Shown here: positions 21,434 to 31,741 of the stretch, piece after piece
How positions within the stretch are numbered: the stretch's first letter is position 1
Layout: every line of letters starts with the position of its first letter
Assembly (NCBI RefSeq): GCF_964204645.1
Contig: NC_134028.1
Location: 15,367,263 to 15,431,262 of the forward strand
Reading direction: 5' to 3'
Source of the DNA: Tubulanus polymorphus
Lineage: Eukaryota; Nemertea; Palaeonemertea; Tubulaniformes; Tubulanidae
DNA: 64,000 nucleotides
Translations under genes and position numbers: made by a program
The notes under the pieces: model-generated
The model's input: the letters and a program-made list of their open reading frames with translations, nothing else
Database searches by the model: none
What the model was told of the DNA's origin: nothing

Positions 21434-23170
21434 ATGAATTTGGACACCATTTGGAATACCCTCCAAGGTCAATCTAATCAGTTCTTTCATCGGAGATTTT
21501 CGATTGCTCTCCAGGAACTAAAATCAATCAAAACCATCCGCATCTCCAAGGCTGATAAAGGCGGCAAAATTGTTATTCAAGATTTGATCAATTACAATTC
21601 TAAAATGTTTGCTATTCTCGGTGATTCCGATTTCTACAAATCTATCAAAAACAACCCTTTGAAAAGATGCAATCAGCTTTTAATTTAGGTTTAAAAAACA
21701 TCTCTAAGAAATTTCCTGACCATTCGGACTTCATCTCTAAATTCAACTCTCGGCTTCCAAATCTTCCTTATACCTACGGTCTTCCCAAAATTCATAAACC
21801 CAATTCACCTTTAAGACCGATCATTTCTAATATCAATCCTCCATCATATCGGCTTTCCAAATATCCGGCTAAAGTACTCTCCCCGGCTTTGGGTACTTTT
21901 TCTGATTCTTACATTCGGCACAATATGGATCTTTTAGACAAACTCAAAAATGTCAAACCTAATGGCCAAAAATTGATTTCTTTTGACGCTGTTTCCTTGT
22001 TCACAAATATACCATTGGAACCAACTCTCAATTTCTTAAGAAGAAAACTTCCGGACTCAAATCTTGATCACCCAATTCCTGTATATTGTTTACTTGAACT
22101 TTTGGAACTCTGCACAACCAATCTATATTTCCAATTCCAAGACAAATTCTATGAACAAATTTTCGATTTCGCTATGGGTAACCCATTATCCCCCATTTTG
22201 GCTAATCTTTTGCTTGAACACTTTGAATCCGAAATTCTTCCAAATTACACTGGCTCTAAACCTAACTTTTGGATTAGATATGTTGATGACATTCTGTGCT
22301 TAGTTTCTGATGATTTTGATCTTACCTCTTTTATCGACTTCATCAACTTTCAATATCCATCTTTGAAATTCACCTTTGAATGGGAACAAAATGACCAAAT
22401 TCCGTTTTTAGATGTTCTAATTCACAATGAATATTCTCATTTGATTTTCTCAGTCTACCGTAGACCTATCAACGCCGAGGCATACCTTCACTTGTTTTCG
22501 TTTACTGCTAAATCAATCAAAATTGGTCTCGCTCGAGGCCTCTTTCTCCGTGCACTACGGATCTGCGATGAAACCTTCCTTTCGGCCGAATTTGACCATA
22601 TATCCAACTCTCTTAAAAAATTGGCTTACCCTGATTTTGAGAATCGCTATTTCTAAGGCTAAACGTACTTTCTTCAATTCTAAACCTCCAGAAAATAAAA
22701 AAAAACACATTTCAGAGTTCATTGTAGTTCCGTATGTACCTGTTTTGGAAAAGTATCGTCACTCTCTCCCTTTATTGGATACACAAATCATTTTCACGTA
22801 TGAAAACAAAATTAGTATGACTTTGGTTAAAAACAATCAATCTAAACCTTTGGACTGCGGAGTTTACAAAATTCCTTGTTTTGGCTGTGATAAAATTTAC
22901 TTTGGAGAAACTGGTCGTGAATTAAAAACTCGATTTTCGGAACACAAAAAGGATATAATAAATAAAAAAAAGGTTTGGAACACTGGTCATCGTTTTAATT
23001 TTGATAAAGCTGAAATTATTTATTCTTCCAGCAATTACACTAAACGCCACACAGTTGAGTCTGCCCTAATTACGCGTCACTCAGACATTAGTACCAATTT
23101 GAATAATGACTTTTCTCCGTACAATTCCCTTCTTTCTAAGTATATTACTTCATGCCTTGCCAAACACTAA
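21434..23170 (+). pseudogene. Penelope-type reverse transcriptase with GIY-YIG nuclease
   Basis: Three frames make up the gene: 21434-21688, 21667-22656 and about 22640-23170, so at least two frameshifts. Motifs: KADKGGKIVIQD near the start; YGLPKIHKP; LISFDAVSLFTNIP; GNPLSPILANLLLEHFE; WIRYVDDILC (YVDD catalytic Asp pair, about 22270); then CGVYKIPCFGCDKIYFGETGRELKTRF-type GIY-YIG region (22855-22935; the Gly-Val-Tyr and Tyr-Phe-Gly forms replace GIY and YIG). N-terminus short, probably 5'-truncated. The domain order is that of Neptune/Penelope-type elements. Confidence 0.85.
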
Positions 23171-23224
23171 TTAGTTACTCACTCACCAATTTACTCAATT
23201 AGCCTGTTCTCCTCCGTATATATA

Positions 23225-23230
23225 CCCCTG
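23225..23230. other. Target-site duplication, left copy (CCCCTG)
   Basis: CCCCTG precedes AGTAATAGGG at 23231 and the same six bases follow the right end at 39450. Six bp is the known Polinton duplication size. Confidence 0.9.
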
Positions 23231-23419
23231 AGTAATAGGGATAATAGGCTTTCAGATCAAAGGTCGAAGGGTCGAGTTCGTAAAAAAATGAAAATAACAA
23301 TAATTTACAGTTGAATTAGTCGCGCACACTCCTAATTCAACTGTAAATTATTGTTATTTTCATTTTTTACTCACTCGCCCCTTCAACCTTAAACCTGAAA
23401 GCCTATTATCCCTATTACT
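23231..23419. repeat. Terminal palindrome, left end of copy B
   Basis: Arms AGTAATAGGGATAATAGGC...GTTGAATTAG and its complement surround the asymmetric loop TCGCGCACACTC. Arms differ at scattered sites (GATCAAAGGTCGAAGGG versus the partner arm). The right end has the same structure with the loop in inverse orientation. Confidence 0.9.
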
Positions 23420-23685
23420 CTTAAAATATTCTTATATTTATTTAAACATAATTTACATGAATAACATATAAATTGATAGATTATTCAATATAAAAGTGTT
23501 ATTAAAGTGTGAGTAAAAAAGTAACGAGTAATTAACGAGCTCTTATAGAATAGATATATAGATATATTTTAAACATATTTCAATATTTATATTTGTATGA
23601 GTTAGATTTTTAAACATTAAAAGTGTTAGTAAAGTGTGATTGAAATAATACATGATATAAATCATTGAACTTCTAAAATCAATTT

Positions 23686-23709
23686 AAAAAAAAATTTAGT
23701 ATTAAAATG
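23686..23709 (+). promoter_or_regulatory. A-rich start motif before polymerase B
   Basis: A run of nine A, TTTAGTATT, then AAAATGG with the polymerase ATG at 23707. It is the least conserved member of the A-rich class also seen before the OB-fold, penton-like and HNH genes. Confidence 0.3.
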
Positions 23710-26700
23710 GAAGCAAATAAGTACTACTGCCCAACATCTAATATCAATATAGATAAATCCCAAAAAGCAAGACACAATAAAACTTAAACACATTTAGAGA
23801 ATAAATTGAAACTAGAATATAAAGATGATATATTAGAAACTAAATTAGATGAATTAAAGAATGAAAAAGAAACATACAAATGTGATACATGTAATCAATC
23901 ATTCAGTGATAAAAGATATTATAATGAACATTTAAAATCTAAAAGTCATATTAGAAATAGGAATAATGATATTTTAGGTGAAGATTATTTTGATGAAGAT
24001 AATGATAAGAAACAGGAGACAATTAAAAACATAAAAAATAAATTAAACAATAAAAGACCATACATGGAAGATGTAAGAAATTATATTAATTCATTAGATA
24101 ATAAAAAAGACATAGAGATAACCGAAGCATTTAAAAGTGATATTGGCCCAGCAGCTATCGAGTTTAAATTTCATGAAGGAAAAACATTAGAAGAAAATAA
24201 AAAACATTTAGAAAATATGAAAGAAATAATAAAAATAATAACTGATGTTGAATATCCTAAAATTAGTAAATCTTCTAAAGTAAAGTTTATAAAATCTGAA
24301 GATAAACCAATATATAATATAAATTCTCATTCACAACATATTATATCTAAACAACATATAGATGATAAATTAGATAAATGTTATAATGAAGTAAAAACTA
24401 AAATAGAAGAGAAATATTTTGAAGGATCTGGTTTAATATTTGATGAAATAATATTTATGACTTTACATGTTTATAACACAAAATATAATAAGTTAACGAA
24501 ATCAAAACCAATTGATGAAAATAATGCATCATATTATAAAGAACCATATATTGAAGCATCGAGTTATATTAAACTACCATTTAAAACTAATGCTGTAATA
24601 AATGTACAAAATGAAGATGATAAATGTTTTCTATGGGCTATAATAAGTTGTTTACAGCCTGCAACTTATAATATTTGTAGATTAACTCATTATAAACCAT
24701 TTGAAAATAATTATAAGATAGATAAGTATCCTGTTATAATTAAAAACATCCCAAAAATAGAAAGAGATAATAATATAAAGATAAATGTATTTGATTTAAT
24801 CAAATTACCAAATACAAAAGGTAACAATATAAAACATTATACATTAGAACCTTTATACCTATCAAAAGATTATGATTCAAATGATGTTATAGATATATTA
24901 TATTATGAGAATCATTATATGTGGATTAAACAAATAGATTTATTCTTTAGAACAGAAAGTGATCACCATGATAAAATATATCTATGTAGAAAATGTTTAC
25001 ATAAATTCAGTTATGAAAGTACATTATTAAATCATAAACAATTATGTGAAAATCATGATTATTGTAAATTAGTTTTACCAAATGAAAAGGATAAAATATT
25101 AGAATTCAAAAAATATGATTACAAAAATAAAGTACCATTTGTTATATATGGAGATTTTGAATCATTAAATAAAGAATTAACTGATCAAGATAGAAAAGAA
25201 ATATATTATAAAAGAAAGAAATTAAATTCTACTGAAAATGATTTTTCAGATGAACCACCAAAAACAAATACTATTAAAAAGATTCATCAATCAGCTGCTG
25301 CTTTCGGGTTATATATTAAATCTGATTATCCAGAACTAATTAAAAGTGAATATTATCATTATAGAAATGAAAATGTTATCAATCATTTTTGTGACTTATT
25401 TATTGAATATGAAATAAGATTTAGTAAATTATTGAATACAAATATAGAAATTATAATGACAGAAGAAGATAAAGAAGCATTTGCGTTTGCAGATAAATGT
25501 TATTATTGTGAAAAGATATTTAATTATAAAGATAAAAAAGTAAGAGACCATGATCATTTGAACGGAAAGTTTAGAGGCGCTGCACATGAGAATTGTAACT
25601 TACAAGCTAAGAAAATTAATTTTGTACCAGTTATATTTCATAATCTATCAGGATATGATGCATATTTATTCATCAAACAGTTATGCCATAAAATAGAAGA
25701 AATCAATAATGAAATAGAAAGATTAAATTCAAATAGATCAAAAGATAAAATAACAACTTATAAATTTAGAATGTTAGCTAAAATATCTGAGAATTATATA
25801 TCATTCCAATTTGGTTGCCTAAGATTTATAGATTCATATAAAGTTTTAAATAGTTCATTAGATAACTTATCAAAATCATTAGTTGATGATGAATTAAAAA
25901 TACTAAAACAACACTATCCAAATAATGAGGATTTTCAATTAATGAGATATAAAGGCGCAATTCCATATTCATTTTATAAATCACATTATGATTTCAATAT
26001 AACTGAATTATTGAAAGGACAATTCTATGATGAATTCAAAAATGAATATGTTAAAGATGAAGTATATAATAGAACATTGAATATTTGGAATCATTTCAAA
26101 ATAGAGAATCATGGGCAATTGGTAGATTTATATCTAAAATCAGATGTATTATTATTAACCGATATATTCGAAAGGTTTAGAGATGTAAACCTAAAATATT
26201 TCAATATTGATCCTTGTCATTGTTATTCAAGTCCAGGATTAACATGGGATTGTGGATTAAAATTTACAGATATACAAATGGATTTGTTAACAAATATAGA
26301 TCAATTACTATTATTTGAAAAATCTATAAGAGGAGGAGTTTCAGGTGTATTAGGTGATAGATATTTCAATGTAAATGATAACCCTGGATATAAGTTCTTA
26401 TATATAAGAAATAAAAAATAATTTGTATGGTTGGGCAATGATGGAACCACAACCTTATGGAGTATTTGAATTAACTGAAGTTTTACAGAATGAAAATAAT
26501 GATAAATTTGATTGGAAGAAAAGAATTCTAGATATTGCAGATGATTCAGATACTGGTTACTTCTTTGTTGTAGATTTAGAATATCCTGGAGATAAAAAAT
26601 TTAAATCTAGAAATCTAGCTTACTGTCCCGAACATAAAACTGTAACTCATGAAGAATTATCAAATTACCAAAAAAGAATTAAACCCGAAAATCATATTCA

Positions 26701-27742
26701 TACAGAAAAGTTAATGGTAACTCAAGAAGATAAATATAATTATGTAGTACATTATAGAATGTTGAAGTTTTATCTAAAACAAGGAATGGTTCTAAAAAAG
26801 TACATAGATATATTTCATTCAGTCAATCTAAGTGGTTAGAAAAATATATAGATTTTAACACCAAACAGAGAACTGAAGCTAAAACTGATTTCGAGAAAGA
26901 TTTCTTCAAGTTAATGAACAATGCATTCTAAGGTAAGAGTTGTGAAAATATTAGAAATAGAAATGATATTGAGTTAGTAAGTAATGGCAAAAGGATAAGG
27001 CATTTACAAACATATCCTAAATTTATAGGTAACAGAATATTTGATGAAAATTTAGCTGCAGTTAAGATGAGAAGAACATCAATGAAATTTAATAAACCAA
27101 TCTATGTTGGCGCTTCAGTTTTAGAATAATCAAAATTACTAACGTATGAATTCTATTATAATGTATTACAACCACTTTTTGGAGAAAAACATATAGAAAT
27201 ATTATATTTTGATACTGACAGTTACGTATTAAAGATAAAAACTGATAACATAACAGATGATTTAAAAACATTAAAACATCATTTTGATTTTAGTAACTAT
27301 CCTAAAGATCATGAATTGTTTAGCAATGATAATAAAAAAGTTCCCGGTAAATTCAAAGATGAATTAGGTGGTGAAGAAATGATAGAGTTCATAGGTATTA
27401 GATCTAAAATGTATTCATATAAAACTAAAGAACATGAAGCTAAAAAGTTTAAAGGAATAACCAAAAGTGTAGTAGAAAAGAATATTCATTTCAAAGATTA
27501 CATCAATTGTATATTCAATGAAGAAGTTAGAAAACATAAGATGAGATGTTTAAGATCTGAAGATCATGAAATGTTTATTGAAGAAATAGAGAAGATAAGT
27601 CTAAACCCATTTGATGATAAAAGATATATTTTAGATGATGGAATTCATACAGTTGCTTATGGTTGTAATTTAGATGAATACTTAAAATTTAAAAGAGAAG
27701 AAACAAAAGAGAACGAGATAATGAAAAGAATTCTAACGTGTT
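23707..27742 (+). pseudogene. Protein-primed DNA polymerase B (pPolB), broken
   Basis: Replicative polymerase of Polintons, about 1340 codons. N-terminal zinc fingers (YKCDTCNQSF...H...H); Maverick-type DDKCFLWAIISCLQP; exonuclease motifs VIYGDFESL and FHNLSGYDAYLF; a zinc module CYYCEKIF...RDHDHLNGKFRGAAHENC; LKSDVLLLTDIFERF; palm motifs around NLYGWAM, KLMNNAF..GKSCENI and YFDTDSYVLKI. Damage: nonsense at 23785 (codon 27), a frameshift at about 26420 just before NLYGWAM, a stop at 26837, a stop replacing Tyr in the motif B region near 26930, and one at 27127. It cannot make a full polymerase. The right terminal repeat carries a second copy of its first 90 codons without the codon-27 stop. 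Confidence 0.92.
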
Positions 27743-27756
27743 AATCAAATTTTAAT

Positions 27757-27776
27757 AAAAATATGTTATTAAAATG
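27757..27776 (+). promoter_or_regulatory. A-rich start motif before OB-fold gene
   Basis: AAAAATATGTTATTAAAATG, with the ATG as start codon. AAAATATGT recurs at the penton-like and HNH genes at nearly the same distance from ATG. Confidence 0.4.
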
Positions 27777-28127
27777 GAGAGTAAACAAGCACACAGTGAG
27801 AACAACAAATCATTTCTAGATAGAATAAAAGATACTTCAAATGTCAAATCAGTAGATTATAAATTTAAGAAGTTAACAGAATTAATAATCCATAAGAAAT
27901 ATCTAATTACAAATATTGATACAGTAACTAACAAATATGGAGATAAATTAGTTATACACTTAGAATATGAAGGATTAAAAGGAAATACATATAAATTCAG
28001 AACATATTTACCGGATAGATTTCATAGATTATCAAGTGAATATCTAGAAGAATTATGTTCTGGAGATTTCTATTTCGTATACAAAGGTAAGAATGAAAAG
28101 GGGCACCATGAAATAGATTTCGAATAA
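27774..28127 (+). CDS. Small OB-fold-like protein
   Basis: 117 residues, intact. The pattern KKYLITNIDTVTNKYGDKLVIHLEYEG, FRTYLPDRFHRL and DFYFVYKGK resembles small OB-fold, single-strand-DNA-binding-like proteins that accompany polymerase in many Mavericks. A role in replication is inferred from that and from its place right after polymerase. It has a charged N-terminus and no membrane segment. Copy D has a relative with one stop at 63718-64000. Confidence 0.55.
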   Translation: MESKQAHSENNKSFLDRIKDTSNVKSVDYKFKKLTELIIHKKYLITNIDTVTNKYGDKLVIHLEYEGLKGNTYKFRTYLPDRFHRLSSEYLEELCSGDFYFVYKGKNEKGHHEIDFE

Positions 28128-28147
28128 GAAAATATGTAAAATAAATG
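28128..28147 (+). promoter_or_regulatory. A-rich start motif before penton-like gene
   Basis: GAAAATATGTAAAATAAATG ends in the start codon. The copy D gene keeps AAAATATGTAAAATAAATGG exactly. Confidence 0.4.
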
Positions 28148-28900
28148 GTAGAATTAAAAGAATACAGAATATTTGTTGATTCAAGAAAACTTACAAATTA
28201 TAAATCTCATAATTTACTTGTACAATTAGATAGAGAATTTAAGAATTGTGTAGATTTAAAATTAGTTAGTATAAGTTTATGTAATTCTTTTTATAATATA
28301 TCAGATAAAACTTTTGAACATAGAGGGTTTATGATTTATATGAGAAATAAAGATGAATGGTTTCATATATTTTTAAAACCAGGATTATATAATTTAGAAT
28401 CATTAGCGCAGGAAATTAATAGAAGAGCTCGGTTGAAAATCGGGGGCACTTCTGTATTTGAAATTAAATTTAATAAAATTGATAGTACTAATAAAATAAG
28501 AATAAAGATATCTAATGAACAACATAAATTTATGGTAAACAAACCACTGGCTAAAATGTTAGGAATTAAACCGCTTACAGTTACTGGAAACGCAGAAGGC
28601 ATCTCAAATATAATACCTTTTACACACTTTTATATTTATTGCAATTTAATCGATCCTACAAAAACTTTCAAAGCAACTAAAGAAACAATTTGTAGTTCTA
28701 GTATACTAAATATTTTACCGCTAAAAAATGTTAAACAATTTGGAACTCAAATAAATTATAATTTAACAGAATGTGATTTCAAACCATGCATTCCACATTT
28801 CAATAATTTCAAATTAGAAATAAGAAATCATAATGGTTATTTAATTGATTTGAATAACTTTCCTGTGATATATGAATTAGTTATAAGATGTAGAGAGTAA
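28145..28900 (+). CDS. Penton-like minor capsid protein candidate
   Basis: 251 residues, intact here and in copy D (62945-63703), the best preserved gene of the family. Features: LKEYRIFVDSRKLTNYKSHN at the start, VSISLCNSFYNIS, FLKPGLYNLESLAQEIN, LAKMLGIKP, THFYIYCNLIDPT, ILNILPLKNV and a final VIYELVIRCRE strand. The strand-rich layout and these motifs fit the single jelly-roll minor capsid (penton) of Polintons; I did not verify this with a structure comparison. Located between the OB-fold gene and a run of small genes. Confidence 0.6.
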   Translation: MVELKEYRIFVDSRKLTNYKSHNLLVQLDREFKNCVDLKLVSISLCNSFYNISDKTFEHRGFMIYMRNKDEWFHIFLKPGLYNLESLAQEINRRARLKIGGTSVFEIKFNKIDSTNKIRIKISNEQHKFMVNKPLAKMLGIKPLTVTGNAEGISNIIPFTHFYIYCNLIDPTKTFKATKETICSSSILNILPLKNVKQFGTQINYNLTECDFKPCIPHFNNFKLEIRNHNGYLIDLNNFPVIYELVIRCRE

Positions 28901-28919
28901 TTTTTTCATTATATAAATG
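28901..28919 (+). promoter_or_regulatory. Late-type start motif
   Basis: The whole 16-nt gap between two genes is TTTTTT-CATTATA-TAA leading into ATG: six T, a 7-nt spacer, TAAATG. Confidence 0.5.
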
Positions 28920-29273
28920 AATATAACTGTTGGACCGAGTATATGTTTTGGGTTTGATTTTAAACATGAGAAAGAAATGAAATTTAACGTTAATGATGTA
29001 ATTACACATATTAAAAATATTGCATTTTCTAATGAAACAACATTTGAGTATGAAACAACAATAAATAAAGAAACTTTAAATGTAGAAAAGATTACTAATT
29101 CAATTAGAGAATCTTTAAGATTTTATGAATTAGATGAAGATTTTATCATCGATGATATTAAAAAAATAATAATTGAAATATATACAAATGAAACTAGTAA
29201 TGAAATAAATGTTGAATTAATCATCACTAAGATAACTAAATATTTTGATGATAGTAATTTTTTTGAAAAATAA
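28917..29273 (+). CDS. Uncharacterised Polinton protein (118 residues)
   Basis: Starts MNITVGPSICFGFDFKHEKEMKF; acidic and helical (IRESLRFYELDEDFIIDDIKK), ending KYFDDSNFFEK. No membrane segment. Copy D has a 114-residue intact relative (62584-62928) with small in-frame losses, so it is conserved at protein level. I do not recognise its family. Its stop abuts the next ATG with no gap. Confidence 0.7.
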   Translation: MNITVGPSICFGFDFKHEKEMKFNVNDVITHIKNIAFSNETTFEYETTINKETLNVEKITNSIRESLRFYELDEDFIIDDIKKIIIEIYTNETSNEINVELIITKITKYFDDSNFFEK

Positions 29274-29276
29274 ATG
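29258..29276 (+). promoter_or_regulatory. Late-type start motif inside the preceding gene
   Basis: Seven T, spacer GAAAAA, TAAATG. It overlaps the last codons (NFFEK-stop) of the upstream gene, showing that the motif is kept even where it must be coding. Confidence 0.5.
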
Positions 29277-29488
29277 AGAGATAATAAGTGGATAATAACT
29301 GGATTATATAATGGAGCATTACTATCAGTTGGAACTGTTGGTTATTCAATGGTATTAAAAAAAGTATTTAAAATGGGAAGTGTTAATGTTGATAGATTTG
29401 ATATAAATGATATTTTAAATTAGCAGTTACTTTATCTAATTTAACTATTGATTATTTGGAAAAACAAAAATATATTCCTCCCATATAA
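29274..29488 (+). pseudogene. Small single-pass membrane protein, broken
   Basis: Starts MRDNKWIITGLYNGALLSVGTVGYSMVL-like (one hydrophobic segment of about 20 residues), then KKVFKMGSVNVDRFDIND. A stop at 29421 and a loss of about 9 bases interrupt it; a tail ending YLEKQKYIPP-I continues to 29488. Copy D keeps the middle and tail but has a stop near its start (62364-62582). About 70 codons; function unknown. Confidence 0.55.
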
Positions 29489-29499
29489 ATGCATAATTA

Positions 29500-29515
29500 T
29501 TTTACTAAATAAATG
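29500..29515 (+). promoter_or_regulatory. Late-type start motif
   Basis: TTTT, spacer ACTAAA, TAAATG. The T-run is shorter here (TTATTTT with one A). The same sequence precedes the copy D gene. Confidence 0.45.
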
Positions 29516-29935
29516 GCTCCTGCAGTTATAACTATTATAGGATCGGCAATTGTTAACGCTTTAGCATTTACTGGTGGTGGATATTTATTTAAACATATTG
29601 ATAAAAATGGTTCATTAACAGAACAAAAAAGACATAACTTAGCATTAGAGAAATACAATACAGCAGCTAGAGAATATAGAGAAAAGAGGCAAAACTATAT
29701 GGATTATATTAACAAGGAATTATATGATCAGAAGATTTCACATAGAGATTTTCAATCAGTTGATGATGCAATGAGTTTATATAACGCGGTAACAAATAAA
29801 GAAAAATTACATCTATACAAACCTAAATTATCAGATTATTATACACCAAGTAAAGAACAACAGAAATATGAAATAATTTGGATTTTAGGCGGAACAGTTA
29901 TTGTTATATTTGTTGCTTATTAGTTTACTAATTAT
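29513..29935 (+). pseudogene. Two-membrane-segment Polinton protein, one stop near the end
   Basis: About 140 residues. N-terminal hydrophobic ITIIGSAIVNALAFTGGGYLF, a charged helical middle (LALEKYNTAAREYREKRQNYMDYINKEL), LSDYYTPSKEQQ, and a C-terminal membrane segment IIWILGGTVIVIFVAY. I recognise this ALAF...SDFY.PS layout from other cnidarian-type Mavericks; role unknown, possibly a virion membrane or assembly factor. A TAG at 29924 removes the last few codons (FTNY); copy D reads through with Lys. Confidence 0.7.
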
Positions 29936-29938
29936 TAA

Positions 29939-29958
29939 TTTTTTTTGCTAAATAAATG
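29939..29958 (+). promoter_or_regulatory. Late-type start motif
   Basis: Eight T, spacer GCTAAA, TAAATG; the clearest example in the element. Confidence 0.55.
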
Positions 29959-30381
29959 GATGATAATATTGATATTATTCCTCATGATATAAATAAAACT
30001 AAATTAAAAACATATTTAGAAAAACAAATATTAGAATTTGAAAGTGACTTAAAGATAAAAAAGAAAAAATATTTAAAAAGTAAAATTATATATTATCTTA
30101 TTATCAGTGGTTCGGTTACAATTAGTTCTGTAATAACATTTTTAGCAATATTCAGTCCATTAACACCTTTAGCTATATCAATTGGTGTGTTAGGATTAAG
30201 TTCAAGTGTTTTAACCGGTATAAGTTCAAAATTAAATATAAAAAGTAATAAAGAAAAAATTAAAACTAATATAAAAGAAATTAATAAATTAAAAAATACA
30301 CTAGATTATATAATAAGTTTAAATGGCCATATAACAGTTGAAGAACAAGATAAATTATTAAAAGAATTAGTTAATTATTAA
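29956..30381 (+). CDS. Polinton protein with paired hydrophobic segments (141 residues)
   Basis: Lysine-rich coiled start (YLEKQILEFESDLKIKKKKYLKSK), two adjacent hydrophobic segments (IIYYLIISGSVTISSVITFL and LTPLAISIGVLGLSSSVL), then GISSKLNIKSNKEKI and a helical C-terminus LDYIISLNGHITVEEQDKLL. The GIS.K.N...K and LDY..S.NG...EE motifs recur in Mavericks. Intact; the copy D relative has two stops. Function unknown. Confidence 0.7.
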   Translation: MDDNIDIIPHDINKTKLKTYLEKQILEFESDLKIKKKKYLKSKIIYYLIISGSVTISSVITFLAIFSPLTPLAISIGVLGLSSSVLTGISSKLNIKSNKEKIKTNIKEINKLKNTLDYIISLNGHITVEEQDKLLKELVNY

Positions 30382-30400
30382 TTTTTCAATTATATAAATG
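30382..30400 (+). promoter_or_regulatory. Late-type start motif
   Basis: Five T, spacer CAATTATA, TAAATG; again the motif makes up the whole gap between stop and start. Confidence 0.5.
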
Positions 30401-31723
30401 GCAGATAGTTTTCCAAAAGCTTTCCAATATAATAAATCAATTAAATATAATATTCCTGCAATAGATTTTAATAAAGATATTACATATAGAAATTAAGTTT
30501 TAAATTCATTAATTGATTTATATATTTATGTTACTGAAAGTAATAATTTTCATGTAAAGATGGAAAATATATTTCATGTGTATACAATTAATTTTAAAAA
30601 TTAAAATGAGGCAAAACAATGGTTATTAAAATCTAATATGAAGTATTGGCAGAACCAATTAAATTTTGCTGTTTATTGCGCAACAACAGGATGTGGAATT
30701 AGTTGGAATGATCATTTAAACAAACCAAGTTTACCATTGATGTTATCACTTTTTAGATTTCATACTTATTTTCAAATAAAATTAATATTAGATGAATTAG
30801 AATGTCCTTTACCAGGTTCAAAATATTTTAAAGAATTGAATAATAATATTAATTTTTCTAAATTTTATAAAATATGTAATGAATTTAATATTAATTCAAA
30901 TAAAGATTTTAGAGCAAAAATTGGAACAATGGGTGGATTAGGAATATTGTTTACTAAAGAATTTGGAAAAATAATGACAAATTCAGATATAAGAACACTA
31001 AATTGGAATGAATTACCAAAATATTATAATAATATACAACAACAAAACAATAATGGTTGGGTTAATTTCATTTTAGAAAATAGTGAAGGTTTTACTAAAG
31101 CTGGAATACAAAGAATAAATCAATCTATTAGAACTTATTTGATATGCATTTTAGGTTCTCAAGTTGAAACAAGATCCCCAATAATTGGAAATGATAACAC
31201 TTCATTCGATGCGCAGAAACAATTCAAAGTATTATTTGAAGATTCAATTCATAATGATAAAAATAGATCGATTCCAGAAAACATAGTAAGATAGTAAAAT
31301 TATTTAGATAAATCACATATTAGATTAAATTATTGTATAGGCCCTAATCTATTAATTATTTCTAATGATTTTGTATTAAAGACGGGAAATATAATTGGTT
31401 ATAATAATCTAATTAAAACTGCAACAATAAATAATTCATTTGGATTGAATGATATAAATAAAAAGATTATTACTGCTCCAAAATTAATGGAAGGTGAACA
31501 AAATAAAAAACACATTCAATCAACTGAAACTAAAACTAATAATATTAAATCAAATGATGATTCTAAAATAAAAGATTACAATACATCAGAAGATATAAAA
31601 ACTGATAATATTCAACATGATATAATTAAACTAAATAATGATAATAAATCCCATGAAAATACTAAATTAGCTTTAACTTGTATAGGAATTGTAATCGGAG
31701 GAATATTATATTTTAAATTTTAA
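30398..31723 (+). pseudogene. Conserved Polinton protein of about 440 residues, several stops
   Basis: Starts MADSFPKAFQYNKSIKY. The conserved core includes YWQNQLNFAVYCATTGCGIS, LFRFHTYFQIKLILDEL, FILENSEGFTKAGIQRINQS, TYLICILGSQVETRS, SFDAQKQFKVLFEDS and YCIGPNLLIIS; a C-terminal membrane segment LALTCIGIVIGGILYF closes it. I know this family as universal in cnidarian-type Mavericks but not its role; a virion protein is likely given its place among structural genes. Stops at 30494, about 30602 and 31293 split it. Copies C and D have relatives. Confidence 0.75.
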
Positions 31724-31741
31724 TTTTTTATTATGTAAATG
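31724..31741 (+). promoter_or_regulatory. Late-type start motif
   Basis: Six T, spacer ATTATG, TAAATG. Identical in copy D (minus strand, before 60097). Confidence 0.5.

Larger units (their letters stand above)
23231..23978 (+). repeat. Left terminal inverted repeat of copy B
   Basis: Pairs with 38690-39449. The outer 189 bp are a palindrome (23231-23419). Inside it are two copies of AAAGTGTTAGTAAAGTGTGA-type motif (23491 and 23617). The inner part contains the first 90 codons of polymerase B, so the repeat reaches into coding DNA. Confidence 0.9.

Noticed and set aside
21667-23170. The frameshift near 22640 between reverse transcriptase and GIY-YIG could be programmed.
   Set aside because: No slippery heptamer or downstream structure is obvious and the element has another shift near 21680; decay is simpler.
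23231-23250. Terminal TAGGGATAATAGG resembles the I-SceI recognition site.
   Set aside because: Only part of the 18-bp site matches and the HNH nuclease here is a different nuclease family; likely chance.
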